Source of the DNA: DASZZZ01 sp036260375
GTDB lineage: Bacteria > Actinomycetota > CADDZG01 > WHSQ01
Direction of reading: 5' to 3'
Assembly (NCBI GenBank): GCA_036260375.1
Contig: DASZZZ010000068.1
Location: 1 to 64,000, forward strand
Length of the DNA: 64,000 nt
The position numbers and the translations under genes were made by a program. Of this stretch, positions 44,062-53,280 are shown in pieces. Each line of letters begins with the position of its first letter. Position 1 is the first letter of the stretch. Under the pieces are notes generated by a model. The model had not been told where the DNA came from, ran no database searches, and was given only the letters and a program-made list of their open reading frames with translations.

Positions 44062-45375
44062 CTAGCCTCCGGCCGGACGCCCGGTCGGCACGTAGTTGAA
44101 CCCCGCGGAGACCATAACCTGCGGATCGAACAGGTTGCGCCCGTCGACGACGACCGGATACGCCATCACGTCCTTGAGCCGCGCCAGGTCGAGCCGGCGG
44201 AACTCGTCCCACTCCGTGCTCACGACGACGCAGTGCGCGCCGCGGGCCGCGTCGTAGGCGTCGGGCGCGACCTCGAGCTCGGGAACGTCGGCCTTCGCGT
44301 TCGATGACGCCTGTGGGTCGTAGCCGATCACCGTGGCGCCCTCCGACAGCAACCGGCGCGCGAGCACGAGCGCGGGCGACTCGCGCGTGTCGTCGGTGCC
44401 CGGCTTGAACGCGAGGCCGAACAGCGCGACGCGCTTGCCCTCCACGTTCCACAGCGCTTCCTCGACCTTCTCGGCCGTCGCGTCGACGGCCTCGCGGTTG
44501 ATGCGGGCGACCTCCCGCAGGAGCGGCATGTCGTAACCCAGGCGCACGGCGAGACGCTCGAACGCGACGATGTCCTTCGGGAAGCAATAGCCGCCGTAGC
44601 CGAGGCCGGCGTCGAGGAACGCGCGTCCGATGCGCGGGTCGGTGCCCATGACCTCCGCGACGCGCGTCACGTCGGCGCCGGCGCGCTCGCACAGCCGCGC
44701 GAGCGCGTTCGCGTACGAGATCTTCAGCGCTAGGAAGGCGTTGCACGCGTGCTTGGCGAGCTCCGCGGTGTCGATGTCGGTCTCGATCAGCGCGTGACCC
44801 TTGGCGGTCAGCGGCGCGTAGAGACGGCGCATCACCTCGAACGCGGTCTCCGACTGCGCGCCGACGAGGATGCGATCCGGCTCGAGCGAGTCCTTGATGG
44901 CGTTGCCCTCGCGCAGGAACTCGGGGTTGGACGCGACGTGGAGGCGTCCGCTCAGCTCTGGACGCTCGCGCTCGAGCGTGCGCCGGACGCGCGCCGACGT
45001 CCCGGCCGGGACGGTCGACTTCTCGACGACCACGACCGGTCCCGTCGCGTGCCGCGCCACGGCGCGCGCCGCGTTCTCGACCGCGACGAGGTTGGCGTCG
45101 CCGCGCGCCCGGGCGGGCGTGCCGACGCAGATGAAGACGACCTCCGAGCCCGCGACCGCGTCGCGGTCGTCGGTCGTGAAGCGCAGCCGGCCGCGCGCGA
45201 GCGTGTCGTCGAGCAGGTCCTGGAGACCGGGCTCGAAGAACGGAGCTGTACCGGCCTGCAGCGACGCGATCTTCTCGCCGTCGTGATCGGTCCCGACGAC
45301 GTCGTGACCGAGCGCCGCGAGCGTGACGCACGTCGTGAGCCCGACGTGGCCCGTGCCTATGACCCCTACGCGCAT
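44062..45375 (-). CDS. ugd: UDP-glucose 6-dehydrogenase
   Basis: A 437-residue enzyme oxidising UDP-glucose to UDP-glucuronate with two NAD. The N-terminal Rossmann motif is GVIGTGHVGL (residues 4-13). Catalytic C264 lies in GYGGYCFPKD, and the conserved Lys is in KHACNAFLALKISYAN. Family blocks EKSTVPAGT and NPEFLREGNAI are intact. The ATG at 45375 has GGGAGG upstream; a frame extension to 45459 has no start signal. It feeds uxs and possibly supplies glucuronate to the polymer directly. Confidence 0.93.
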   Translation of the reverse strand: MRVGVIGTGHVGLTTCVTLAALGHDVVGTDHDGEKIASLQAGTAPFFEPGLQDLLDDTLARGRLRFTTDDRDAVAGSEVVFICVGTPARARGDANLVAVENAARAVARHATGPVVVVEKSTVPAGTSARVRRTLERERPELSGRLHVASNPEFLREGNAIKDSLEPDRILVGAQSETAFEVMRRLYAPLTAKGHALIETDIDTAELAKHACNAFLALKISYANALARLCERAGADVTRVAEVMGTDPRIGRAFLDAGLGYGGYCFPKDIVAFERLAVRLGYDMPLLREVARINREAVDATAEKVEEALWNVEGKRVALFGLAFKPGTDDTRESPALVLARRLLSEGATVIGYDPQASSNAKADVPELEVAPDAYDAARGAHCVVVSTEWDEFRRLDLARLKDVMAYPVVVDGRNLFDPQVMVSAGFNYVPTGRPAGG

Positions 45376-45531
45376 GCGGGCCTCCCGCGCCCTGACGGAG
45401 AGCGTCGCCGCGCGGGCGCCTCGGGGCGACACTCCATCGTAAGCGCATCGACGCGGCACGACGCGGAGCCGCCGTGGCGATCATCCGATCGGACTAGTCC
45501 CCGCCGGACGAAACATAACGCGAGCGAGCTA

Positions 45532-45560
45532 TTGGACGCATCGACCTTAACCGTCATCAT
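45532..45560 (+). promoter_or_regulatory. Promoter of the trypsin-like protease gene
   Basis: TTGGAC (45532-45537), a 17-base spacer and CATCAT (45555-45560) match the housekeeping consensus at four positions each, within a patch that is clearly AT-richer than the surroundings. The start of transcription would fall near 45567, giving a leader of about 29 bases that includes GAAAGGA. Confidence 0.5.
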
Positions 45561-45595
45561 TCTCGATGCGTGGGGCGGGCGCCGAAAGGATGCCG

Positions 45596-46693
45596 ATGCA
45601 TTCCACGTTGCGCACGCTTCGCCTCGCGGCGATCCCCCTGATCGTGCTCACGGCTGCGTTGTTGGCGATGCCCCGCACGAACGCCACGCAGCCCCAGGCC
45701 GCCGACGACGGCGGCGTCGTCGGGACGTCGTTCTCGCGCGCCGAGCGCCAGTCGGCGCTCGACTACTGGACCGAGGAGCGCATGCGAAACGCGACGCCGA
45801 TGCCGATGCCGAAGGCGTCCGGCGCGCCGTCGGCCGACACGACGAGCTCCGACGGGCCGAGCGGCCCGCCGCGGCAGATCGCCGGCGCCGCGCCGGCGAA
45901 CGCGCGCTCGTGGAGCGACGACGAGCCCCCGATGCCGGCCATGACGAGCCCGACGCCGACGGGCTACACGTACCCGTTCCCGTTCACGCGCCACGCGGTC
46001 GACGGATCGTACCTGCGCTACCCGTACCGCACGGTCGGCAAGATGTTCTTCACGCAGGGCAGCTCGAACTTCGTCTGCTCCGGCGCGTCGGTCGTGAGCT
46101 CGCCGCAGAACGCGGTCTACACGGCGGGCCACTGCGTCAGCGACGGCGCGGGCAACTTCTCGACGAACGTGATCTTCGTCCCCGCGCGCAAGACCGGCGC
46201 GAACCCGTACGGGCAGTTCGCCGGATCGCAGCTGTGGACGACGAGCGCGTGGCACTTCAGCGGCGATCTGACGCGCGACTTCGCGGCGTTCAGCGTCGGC
46301 ACCAACGCCTCCGGCCAGACGCTGCAGGCGCGCGTCGGCACGCTCGGCTTCCAGTACGACCAGAGCCGGGTCCAGCACTGGGACGCGTTCGGCTACCCGG
46401 CCGCGGGCGGCTTCAGCGGCGAGGCGCAGATCACGTGCAAGGCGTCGCACGGCGCCGACGACACCGGCATCCCCGGCTCGGGCCCCGACCCGATGGGCAT
46501 CGGCTGCGACATGACCGGCGGCTCGAGCGGAGGCCCGTGGATCACGATGTTCCAGCGCGGCAGCTTCCTCAACAGCGTCAACTCGTACAAGTACCCGTCG
46601 ACGCAGCCCGACGCGATGTACGGGCCGTACTTCGACATCCTGGCGAACCAGGTGCGGTGCGCGGCCGCGACCGGCGGCTCCACCTCCTGCTGA
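45596..46693 (+). CDS. Secreted trypsin-like serine protease (V8/glutamyl-endopeptidase-like)
   Basis: A 365-residue exported protease: signal peptide about residues 1-31, a Pro/Met-rich spacer to about residue 125, then an S1-type domain. The triad can be placed: His in YTAGHCVSD, Asp in DLTRDFAAFSV, and Ser in TGGSSGGPW. The order and the GGSSGGP context resemble the glutamyl endopeptidase/V8 group of secreted bacterial enzymes. Paired Cys flank the His and the Ser. The start at 45596 is chosen for GAAAGGA 5 bases upstream; a Met at 45590 is also possible. It sits between ugd and the polysaccharide operon. Confidence 0.85.
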   Translation: MHSTLRTLRLAAIPLIVLTAALLAMPRTNATQPQAADDGGVVGTSFSRAERQSALDYWTEERMRNATPMPMPKASGAPSADTTSSDGPSGPPRQIAGAAPANARSWSDDEPPMPAMTSPTPTGYTYPFPFTRHAVDGSYLRYPYRTVGKMFFTQGSSNFVCSGASVVSSPQNAVYTAGHCVSDGAGNFSTNVIFVPARKTGANPYGQFAGSQLWTTSAWHFSGDLTRDFAAFSVGTNASGQTLQARVGTLGFQYDQSRVQHWDAFGYPAAGGFSGEAQITCKASHGADDTGIPGSGPDPMGIGCDMTGGSSGGPWITMFQRGSFLNSVNSYKYPSTQPDAMYGPYFDILANQVRCAAATGGSTSC

Positions 46694-46718
46694 TCGCGCG
46701 GCACCACGAGTCGTGTGC

Positions 46719-46742
46719 GAGGGCCCCCGGGAGGGGGCCCTC
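46719..46742 (+). terminator. Terminator hairpin of the protease gene
   Basis: A perfect 10-base stem (GAGGGCCCCC with GGGGGCCCTC) around a 4-base loop, 25 bases past the protease stop. No T-run. It is the first of two tandem hairpins between convergent units. Confidence 0.8.
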
Positions 46743-46744
46743 GA

Positions 46745-46772
46745 CGCGCGCGGCGGGCTCACGCCGCGCGCG
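46745..46772 (-). terminator. Terminator hairpin of the polysaccharide operon
   Basis: CGCGCGCGGCG (46745-46755) pairs perfectly with 46762-46772 around a 6-base loop. It begins 24 bases past the stop of the last gene of the 12.7-kb minus-strand operon. Two bases separate it from the plus-strand terminator, so each convergent unit has its own hairpin. Confidence 0.75.
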
Positions 46773-46796
46773 CGGCCGTGCGATTCCCGGCGATCT

Positions 46797-48914
46797 CTAC
46801 GGTCGGTCGCGCCGGGCCACGACCGCGAGCTTGTTGCCGGCGCGTCCGAGCGCGGCGTTCGCCACCCTCCACGCCGCGGTCGCGATCGGGAACGCGACCG
46901 GCGCGCTCGCGGCGCGGAAGATCGCCCCGGGCTCGTGCCTGTAGTACATCGCGTAGCGCTCCACGCGCACGGGGACCACGCCCGCGCGCGCGAGCTTCGC
47001 GGCCACGTCGGCGGGGTCGAGGCGCGCGATGCGGTTGCCGGCGTCCTCGTACTCCTGCGCGAGGCCCGCGCGCACCGCGAGCGCGGTCACGCCTGCCTTC
47101 GCCGGCTCGGTGACCGACACCGCTGTGCCTGCGACACGCGCCATCTCGGCGAGCCCCGCGAACGGGGCCTCGAGGTGGTGCAGCCCGTCGTGGACGTACG
47201 CGACGTCGACCGCGCGATCCCGCAGCGGGAGCCGCTCGGCGTCGGCGACGACCGGTAGCAGCGGCACGCCGAAGCGCTCGGCGCGCGCCTTGGCGCGCCT
47301 CATCGCGCCGAGCGAGATGTCGGTCACGACGACGCGCGCGCCGGCGCGCGCGAGGAGCTCCGCGTCCATCGCGGAGCCGCCGCACACCGTCACCGCGGTG
47401 CCGCCGTCGACGACGTCCTCGATGCCTGCGACGCTGCGGCGGAACTTCTCGCCCATGAGCCACGCGTAGAAGCGCGGCGCGCCGTGCGGCCGCGCGATCT
47501 CGAACTCCTCGTCGACCGCCTCGTCGAAGTACCGCGCCTGGCGCACCTTGTCGGCGGTCGAGCCCCCGTCCGCGGCGAGGAGCACGGGGATGCCGTCGAC
47601 GACGGGGTACGCGGCGCTGCAGCGGTCGCAGCGCGCGCGGTCGTCGTGCCAGTCGAGGTCGCCGCGGCACGACGGGCATGCGAGCGCGGCGCGCAGCTCC
47701 GCGTGCGGCGCGCGCGGCGCGGGGGCCGCGAGCGACCCGGCGCGCAGCGCTCGCCGGCGCGCGGTCGCGGCCTCCAGCGCGCGCACGTGGTCGTCGGCGC
47801 AGCGTTCGACGTCGAAGCGCTCGACCGCGACCGCACGGGCGCGGCGCGCCATGGCGCGCCGGCGGTCGTCGTCGTCGAGCAGCGACAGGATTGCGGTCGC
47901 GACCGCGCCGGCGTCGAGCGGCGGGACGACGACGCCGGTGTCGCCGTCGTCGACGACCTCGGGGATCGCGGCGACGCGCGGGACGACGACCGGGACCCCG
48001 CACGCCATCGCCTCTAGCGCGGTCGTCGTCGTGCCCTCCGAGCGCGGCACCGACGTGACGACCTTGACGTCCATGGCGGGGTAGAGGCGCTCGACGTCGG
48101 CGCGCTCGCCGGCGAGGAGGAAGTGGCCGCGCGGTATCGGGCTCGCATCGAGCTCGGCGAGAACCCGCGCGGCGTAGCGCCGGTGGGTCGCGTACGTCGC
48201 CCCGACGAGCACGAAGCGGCACTCGGGCCGGCGCGCCGAGACGAGCGCCGCGGCGCGCACGAAGTGCTCGATGCCCTTCTGCGGATTGACGTTGGCGACC
48301 ATGCCGACGACGGGCGCGGCCGCGGGGATCCCGAGCTCGGCGCGCGTGGCGGAGCGTGCGTCGTCGGACGGAGCGAAGCGGGACGTGTCGACGGGCGGGT
48401 AGTAGACGACGATCGGGCGCGCCGGCGGCCTGACGCCGAAGTGCAGCGGGATCAGCGCGTGGCCGTCGAACATCAGCGCGTCGGCGAGGCGCGCCACGAC
48501 CGGGCGGAGCGCGACGCGCAGAGGGGCGGGCGTGCGGCTGTCGACGACCTGCCACACGACCGGGAGGCCCTCGAGGCGCGCCGCGACCGCGGCGTGCGGG
48601 TTCACGAAGCCGCCGACGATCACGGCCGACGCGTCGCGCGCGCGCATGAGCGCGCGCAGGCGCGCGACGTCGCCCGGGAACGCGGCGGCGACGCGCGCCT
48701 GTGCGCGCGGGTCGGGCGTCGCTCGGAGGCGGCCGAGGCGCACGGTCGCGACGTCGACGCCCCCGGCGCGCAGGCGGTCGCGCGCGTTGCCGGGCTCGTC
48801 GGGCACCACGACCGTGGTGTCCCAGCCGCGCTCCGCGAGCGCGCGGTTCATGCGCATGGCCTGGTTGTGCGGCCCGCCGAAGACCGGATAGTGGACGACG
48901 TAGAGGAGCCTCAC
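46797..48914 (-). CDS. Fused glycosyltransferase (GT4) / zinc ribbon / SAM methyltransferase
   Basis: A 705-residue protein in one uninterrupted frame. Residues 1-385 are a GT4 glycosyltransferase: VVHYPVFGGPHNQAMRMN, then GMVANVNPQKGIEHF and the donor-site segment RSEGTTTTALEAMACGVPVV. Residues 413-432 form a Trm112-like zinc ribbon (CPSC and CDRC, then YPVVDGIPVLL). Residues 480-690 are a class I methyltransferase: TVCGGSAMDAELL, VVVTDIS, DVAYVHDGLHHLE. Separate homologues of each part are common; this chain joins them. It may add a sugar and methylate it. The GTG overlaps the upstream sulfotransferase stop by 4 bases. It is the last gene of the operon. Confidence 0.85.
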   Translation of the reverse strand: MRLLYVVHYPVFGGPHNQAMRMNRALAERGWDTTVVVPDEPGNARDRLRAGGVDVATVRLGRLRATPDPRAQARVAAAFPGDVARLRALMRARDASAVIVGGFVNPHAAVAARLEGLPVVWQVVDSRTPAPLRVALRPVVARLADALMFDGHALIPLHFGVRPPARPIVVYYPPVDTSRFAPSDDARSATRAELGIPAAAPVVGMVANVNPQKGIEHFVRAAALVSARRPECRFVLVGATYATHRRYAARVLAELDASPIPRGHFLLAGERADVERLYPAMDVKVVTSVPRSEGTTTTALEAMACGVPVVVPRVAAIPEVVDDGDTGVVVPPLDAGAVATAILSLLDDDDRRRAMARRARAVAVERFDVERCADDHVRALEAATARRRALRAGSLAAPAPRAPHAELRAALACPSCRGDLDWHDDRARCDRCSAAYPVVDGIPVLLAADGGSTADKVRQARYFDEAVDEEFEIARPHGAPRFYAWLMGEKFRRSVAGIEDVVDGGTAVTVCGGSAMDAELLARAGARVVVTDISLGAMRRAKARAERFGVPLLPVVADAERLPLRDRAVDVAYVHDGLHHLEAPFAGLAEMARVAGTAVSVTEPAKAGVTALAVRAGLAQEYEDAGNRIARLDPADVAAKLARAGVVPVRVERYAMYYRHEPGAIFRAASAPVAFPIATAAWRVANAALGRAGNKLAVVARRDRP

Positions 48915-49786
48915 GGCGGCGCCCACGGCACGGGCCGCCCGAGGAGGCGCTCGAGACACGCCGGCTCGTCGCGGTAGGCGTCCTCGAGCAGTCTTCGCAC
49001 GCGCTCGTCGATCGGCGGCTTGTCCTGCGCGCGCAGAAGGAGGGAGCGGAACGCGGCGCGGCCGCGCGGCGGCACTAGCCGGCGCCCCAGCGCGCGCGCC
49101 GCGGGGCTCCCGAGCAGCGCGGTGCTGAGACGGCTTCGGGGGGCCGCGTAGGGATTGTGGACCTCCGCTTCGGGCGCGGCCTCGGCGTCGTCGACGCCGA
49201 GGAACGAGCACACGCGCGCGAACTGCGCGCGCACGTCTGCGAAGAACTCCTCGAAGAACAGCACGAGCACGCGGTCTCCGAACAGGTCCATGTAGCGGCG
49301 GACCGGGGCGCAGTAGCGGCCGAGGTCGACGTACAGCGCGGCGCCCCAGCGCGGCGGCTCGCCGGCGAGCCCCGCGCGCACGGCGTCCTCGAACGAGCGC
49401 GCCTCGAGGCCTTCGCGCACGCCGTTGAGGTAGTGCGAGTGCGCGCGTTCCACGGGCTCGCGCAGCATGATCACGATGCGCGCCCCGGGGACGTCGGCGG
49501 CGATGCGCGCCGGCGCCGTCGGGTCGCACAGGTACGACGTGCTCGCCTCTCCCGCGACGCGCGCGCCGGCCGGCTCGAACAGGCGCGCGTACGCGGCATC
49601 GTCGCGCACGATGGTGTAGATCGACGCGACGCGCGGATCCGGCTCCACGCGCGAGTAGAAGTGCGGCTCCTTGACCGGCGACATGTAGACGCCGGGGTGC
49701 GCCGCGAGATACGCGTACAGCGACGTCGTGCCCGCCTTCGCCGCCCCGACGACGAGGAAGTCCGGCCGTCTCTTCACGCTCGTCAC
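48911..49786 (-). CDS. Sulfotransferase (heparan/Nod-type, PAPS-dependent)
   Basis: A 291-residue cytoplasmic sulfotransferase. The PAPS 5'-phosphosulfate loop is VVGAAKAGTTSLY (residues 12-24), followed by the family mark KEPHFYS (about 39-45), and the 3'-phosphate site is IVIMLREPVERAHSHY. This is the form of bacterial carbohydrate sulfotransferases related to NodH and N-deacetylase/sulfotransferases. Starts at 49786 or 49777 (both GTG) are possible. It lies between the flippase and the fused GT/methyltransferase and should sulfate the polymer repeat before export. Confidence 0.87.
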   Translation of the reverse strand: MTSVKRRPDFLVVGAAKAGTTSLYAYLAAHPGVYMSPVKEPHFYSRVEPDPRVASIYTIVRDDAAYARLFEPAGARVAGEASTSYLCDPTAPARIAADVPGARIVIMLREPVERAHSHYLNGVREGLEARSFEDAVRAGLAGEPPRWGAALYVDLGRYCAPVRRYMDLFGDRVLVLFFEEFFADVRAQFARVCSFLGVDDAEAAPEAEVHNPYAAPRSRLSTALLGSPAARALGRRLVPPRGRAAFRSLLLRAQDKPPIDERVRRLLEDAYRDEPACLERLLGRPVPWAPP

Positions 49787-49811
49787 GTCGTCGCGTCGCA
49801 CGGGCGGCAAG

Positions 49812-51200
49812 CTATCGCGCGTGCGCGCGCCGCGCGAGCAGCGGCGCGTCGCCCGACGACCCGAAGATCGCCACCGACACCGCGAGGCCCGCCGCGGACG
49901 ACGCGACGAGCGCCCACGCGACCCCCGCCAGCCCCCAGCGCGGCGCCAGGAGCGCGAGGGCGGGAGCCAGCACCGCCCACGACGCGAGCTCGCCCACCGT
50001 GACGAGGCCGGGCCGGCCGGCGCCGCGCGCGCCGTCGGCGAGAACCCGGCGCGCGCCGGCGAACAGCGCGCTGAGGAGCAGGATGCGCGTGACGGTCGTC
50101 GCACCGGCGAAGTCGTCGCCGAAGAATCCGGTCACGAGCTGCGGCGCCGCGATCTCGAGCGCCGCGACGACGGCCGCGCACGCCGCCGCGGCGGCGTAGA
50201 AGAAGGCCCACGTCGACCGGCGCGCCGCGGGGGCCGAAGTCTGCGCCGCGACGTGGGGGTAGGCGACCATGCCCATGCTCTGCGCCATGAAGCGCGGCAG
50301 GTTCGTGAACGCGAGGCCGACGACGTAGAGCCCGAGCGCCGCGGGCGACAGGAACAGCCCGACGACCGCCTGGTCGATCCGGAACGTGTCCACCGGCGAC
50401 ACCGACCCGAGCAGCCCGCGCAGGCCGAAGCGCGCCACGTCGCGCAGTGCGGGCGCGTCGCGCACGGGGTCGTCGACGCTCGCCAGGACGACCGCCGCGG
50501 CGACGACGGCGGCGACGCCGACCGCGGCGAGCGCGCAGACCCACACGAGACAGACGAGCGCGAGGTCTCCGTCGCCGGCGACGAACAGCGCCGCGAGCGC
50601 GACCGCGTACCCCGCCGGCTGCGTCAGGCGCAGCGCGTTGAAGGCGCGAAAGCGGCGGTGTCCCTGCAGGAACGCGAGTCCGTACTGCTGGACGATCGAG
50701 CCCGGGACCGCGGCGAGCGTGAACCACGCGGCGCGCGCCACGTGTGCGGGCTCGCCCGCGACGTAGAGCGCGACGAGCACGGCGTGCACCGCGGTCAGCG
50801 CGGCGATCTGGACGGCCACCGGCCGGAGGAGCGCGCGCGCGAGCGCGGGGCCGCGACGCGCGTCGTCCGCGACGAAGAACGGGATCGCCTGCGGCACGCC
50901 GAGGCTGCCGAGCTGCGACACGACGGTCGCAAACAGGACGAGGAGCGCGAAATAGCCGCGGTCGGCGACGCCGAGGAGGCGCGCGACGATCGGTCCGCTG
51001 ACGACGAGAGCGGCCTGGATCGACAAGCCGGTCGCGACCGTCGCGATCGTGGTCCGGTGGACGGCGCGCAGGCGCCCCCCGGGCTCCGGCGGCTGGTCGG
51101 GGGCCGCGACGACGGCGCCCGCGTCGTCGAGCGCGGCGCCGCCGGCCCCCGTCGCGCCGCGTGCGCCCGGCTCGTCGCGCGGCGCGCTGTCGTCGCTCAC
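49812..51200 (-). CDS. Wzx-type lipid-linked oligosaccharide flippase
   Basis: A 462-residue integral membrane protein with a hydrophilic N-terminal 48 residues followed by about 12 to 14 hydrophobic segments. TTIATVATGLSIQAALVVSGPIVARLLG near the start and DQAVVGLFLSPAALGLYVVG in the middle are typical of the polysaccharide biosynthesis (MATE-like) flippases. It would turn the finished repeat unit across the membrane. Its ATG overlaps the stop of the upstream sulfotransferase (ATGA). The long acidic/Ala-rich N-terminal tail is unusual. Confidence 0.87.
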   Translation of the reverse strand: MSDDSAPRDEPGARGATGAGGAALDDAGAVVAAPDQPPEPGGRLRAVHRTTIATVATGLSIQAALVVSGPIVARLLGVADRGYFALLVLFATVVSQLGSLGVPQAIPFFVADDARRGPALARALLRPVAVQIAALTAVHAVLVALYVAGEPAHVARAAWFTLAAVPGSIVQQYGLAFLQGHRRFRAFNALRLTQPAGYAVALAALFVAGDGDLALVCLVWVCALAAVGVAAVVAAAVVLASVDDPVRDAPALRDVARFGLRGLLGSVSPVDTFRIDQAVVGLFLSPAALGLYVVGLAFTNLPRFMAQSMGMVAYPHVAAQTSAPAARRSTWAFFYAAAAACAAVVAALEIAAPQLVTGFFGDDFAGATTVTRILLLSALFAGARRVLADGARGAGRPGLVTVGELASWAVLAPALALLAPRWGLAGVAWALVASSAAGLAVSVAIFGSSGDAPLLARRAHAR

Positions 51201-52036
51201 GCGCGCGGCGCGTCCGGCGGACGGCGCGCGTGCAGCTCGTAGCCCAGCCGTGTCAGGGACCCGCCCGCGATGCGCTCGAAGCGTTCGAGGTCGTCATCGT
51301 CGAACGACTCGCTCCACTGCCCTGCGGCCGCCCGGCGCACGAACGGGACGTCGTTGCGCTTGCGGCGTGCGAGCAGTGCCGAGTCGTCCTCCTTGGAGCG
51401 CATGCGCGTCGCGGTGTTGGACTCGACCACCGCGCGCAGCGTCGCGTCGTCCGGGCGCGCGCCGAGGAAGTCGGCGACGCGCGCCAGCGCGGCGACGGTG
51501 TCGGCGAGGAGGTCCTCGTAGCGGACGACGAGCGTGCGCGCCCCGCCCGGGCGCGACAACCACGACTCGACGTGCTCGTGCCACGCGCCGTAGCCCTCGA
51601 CCTCGCCCCGCAGGAAGTGCGTGAGGAACTCGGAGAACCCGCCCGCGAAGAAGTCTCGCCGGATCTGATGGAAGTAGTACGAGACGGCGACGTCGCGTCC
51701 GTCGCGCACGAGGTAGACGACGTCGCCGTACGCGCGCCCGTGCAGGCGCCGGTACGGCTCGTGGCTCTTGATGACGCGGCCGCCCGACGGCGCCATCCGC
51801 GGCGCACCCGCGTGCATGCCGACCGGAGGCACGAGCTCCTCCGAGCGGTCGAAGCCGACCTCCTCGCCGGTGAGCAGGTGGGCGACCATGAACTTCAGCC
51901 ACGTGTTGCCCGAGCGGGGGTACGAGACGAGGAACACGTCGTCGGCGCGGATGCGGGCGTGGCGGCGCGCGACGACCGCGGCGCGCACGGCCCGGTTCGT
52001 GGCGAGCCGCCGCCGCAGCGGCGAGAACTCCGACAC
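51197..52036 (-). CDS. Sulfotransferase (PAPS-dependent, sulfotransfer_1 type)
   Basis: A 279-residue sulfotransferase of a different subgroup from the one at 48911. The 5'-phosphosulfate loop is SYPRSGNTWLKF (residues 38-49), the catalytic-base region is VIKSHEPYRRL (His92), and the 3'-phosphate loop is VYLVRDGRDVAVSYYFH (about 107-123). An excellent GGGAGGAGGTGAC precedes the GTG. One base separates it from the glycosyltransferase stop. Two sulfotransferases of distinct type imply two sulfation positions or two acceptors. Confidence 0.9.
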   Translation of the reverse strand: MSEFSPLRRRLATNRAVRAAVVARRHARIRADDVFLVSYPRSGNTWLKFMVAHLLTGEEVGFDRSEELVPPVGMHAGAPRMAPSGGRVIKSHEPYRRLHGRAYGDVVYLVRDGRDVAVSYYFHQIRRDFFAGGFSEFLTHFLRGEVEGYGAWHEHVESWLSRPGGARTLVVRYEDLLADTVAALARVADFLGARPDDATLRAVVESNTATRMRSKEDDSALLARRKRNDVPFVRRAAAGQWSESFDDDDLERFERIAGGSLTRLGYELHARRPPDAPRA

Positions 52037-52037
52037 G

Positions 52038-53273
52038 TCACCTCCTCCCGCGCGCGTGCGCGACGTCGTCGAGCAGGGTCTCGAAGTCCGCGAGGGCGCG
52101 CTCCGGCGCGAGCTCCGCGTCGACGTAGGCACGCCCCCGCGCCCCCAGCGTCGCGCCGAGGCGCGGGTCCGCGCGCACGCGCTCGAGCGCGTCGAGCAGG
52201 CCGACCGGGTCGCCCGGCGGCCCGACGACGCCGGCCCCCGCGGCGTCGATCTCCCGCGCCGCCTCGCTCCCCGCGGCGATCGACGCGACGACCGGGCGGC
52301 CGGCGGCGAAGTACGCCGTCAGCTTGCTGGGCAGCGCCATGTCCGTCACCGCGGGGCGCTGCGACAGCAGCAGGACGTCGGCCGCCGCGAGCACCGACGG
52401 CAGTGCCGCGCTCGGCTGCACGGGCACGAACGCGACGTTGTCGAGCGCGTGCGACGCCGCAAGGCGTTCGAGCGCGGGACGCTGGTTGCCGTCGCCGACC
52501 AGCACGAAGCGGAGCGGCAGACGGCGCTCCGCGGCGACGCGCGCGCACTCGACGACGGTCTCGAGGCCCTGCTTGTGCCCCATGTTGCCGGCGTGGAGGC
52601 ACACGAACGCGTCGTGCGGGACGCCGAGCAGGGCGCGGCCCTCGTCGCGGTCGCCGGCGCCCGGGGTCATGCGGTTCCAGTTGCGGACGCGCACGATGCG
52701 CCCGGGCGCGACGCCGAGCGACTCCAGGTAGGGCCCGAAGCCGTCGGCGACGACGGCGACGCGCGCGGCCCCGCGCGCGACCGCGCCCTCGACGCGGGCG
52801 ACGAGCCCCGCGACGCGCCCGCCTCCCGCGACGCCGCTCTGGCGCGCCGCGGGGGCCGCGAGGTCCTGCACGACGAGGCCGTACGGCCGCCGCCACCGGC
52901 GCGCCGCGGCCGCCGCCGCGACGCCGGCCGCGACCGCGGGCGTGACGCCCAGCACGGCGTCGGGCCGCGGGCCGGCGAGCGCGCTCAGCGCGCCGGCGAG
53001 GAAGCTCGCCTCGTAGGCGGCGCGCGCGACCGCGCCGTGCGAGCGCGGCACGTAGAGCCAGTGACGGCGGACGTCGACCCCGGCGCGCGTCTCGCGCGCG
53101 CGCAAGCGTCCGCGGTAGTCGTCGAACACGCGCCACTCCGGATAGTTGGGGAACGCCGTGAACACCGTGACGTCGTGACCGCGGCGGACGAGGTGCTCGG
53201 CGAGCTCGGTCGTGTAGGGCGCGATGCCGGTCTGCTCGGGGGCGTAGAAGATGCTCGTGACGACGACCCTCAT
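52038..53273 (-). CDS. Glycosyltransferase family 4 (WcaI/WbuB-like)
   Basis: A 411-residue GT4 enzyme. The N-terminal block IFYAPEQTGIAPYTTELAEHL and the VVQDLAAPAA region match the WcaI/WbuB group; the C-terminal GT-B half shows GNMGHKQGLETVV and the donor site DMALPSKLTAYFAAGRPVVA. It would extend the lipid-linked repeat after the WcaJ-type initiation. The donor sugar is not predictable; UDP-xylose or UDP-glucuronate from the nearby genes are candidates. It is the middle gene of the operon, 7 bases after the Asp-box lipoprotein gene. Confidence 0.87.
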   Translation of the reverse strand: MRVVVTSIFYAPEQTGIAPYTTELAEHLVRRGHDVTVFTAFPNYPEWRVFDDYRGRLRARETRAGVDVRRHWLYVPRSHGAVARAAYEASFLAGALSALAGPRPDAVLGVTPAVAAGVAAAAAARRWRRPYGLVVQDLAAPAARQSGVAGGGRVAGLVARVEGAVARGAARVAVVADGFGPYLESLGVAPGRIVRVRNWNRMTPGAGDRDEGRALLGVPHDAFVCLHAGNMGHKQGLETVVECARVAAERRLPLRFVLVGDGNQRPALERLAASHALDNVAFVPVQPSAALPSVLAAADVLLLSQRPAVTDMALPSKLTAYFAAGRPVVASIAAGSEAAREIDAAGAGVVGPPGDPVGLLDALERVRADPRLGATLGARGRAYVDAELAPERALADFETLLDDVAHARGRR

Positions 53274-53280
53274 GCCGCGG

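Noticed and set aside
46797..49529. Longer frame extending the fused GT/methyltransferase into the sulfotransferase gene
   Set aside because: The GT4 fold begins at VRLLYVVHYP, at a GTG that overlaps the preceding stop by four bases; the extension is out of frame with the sulfotransferase.
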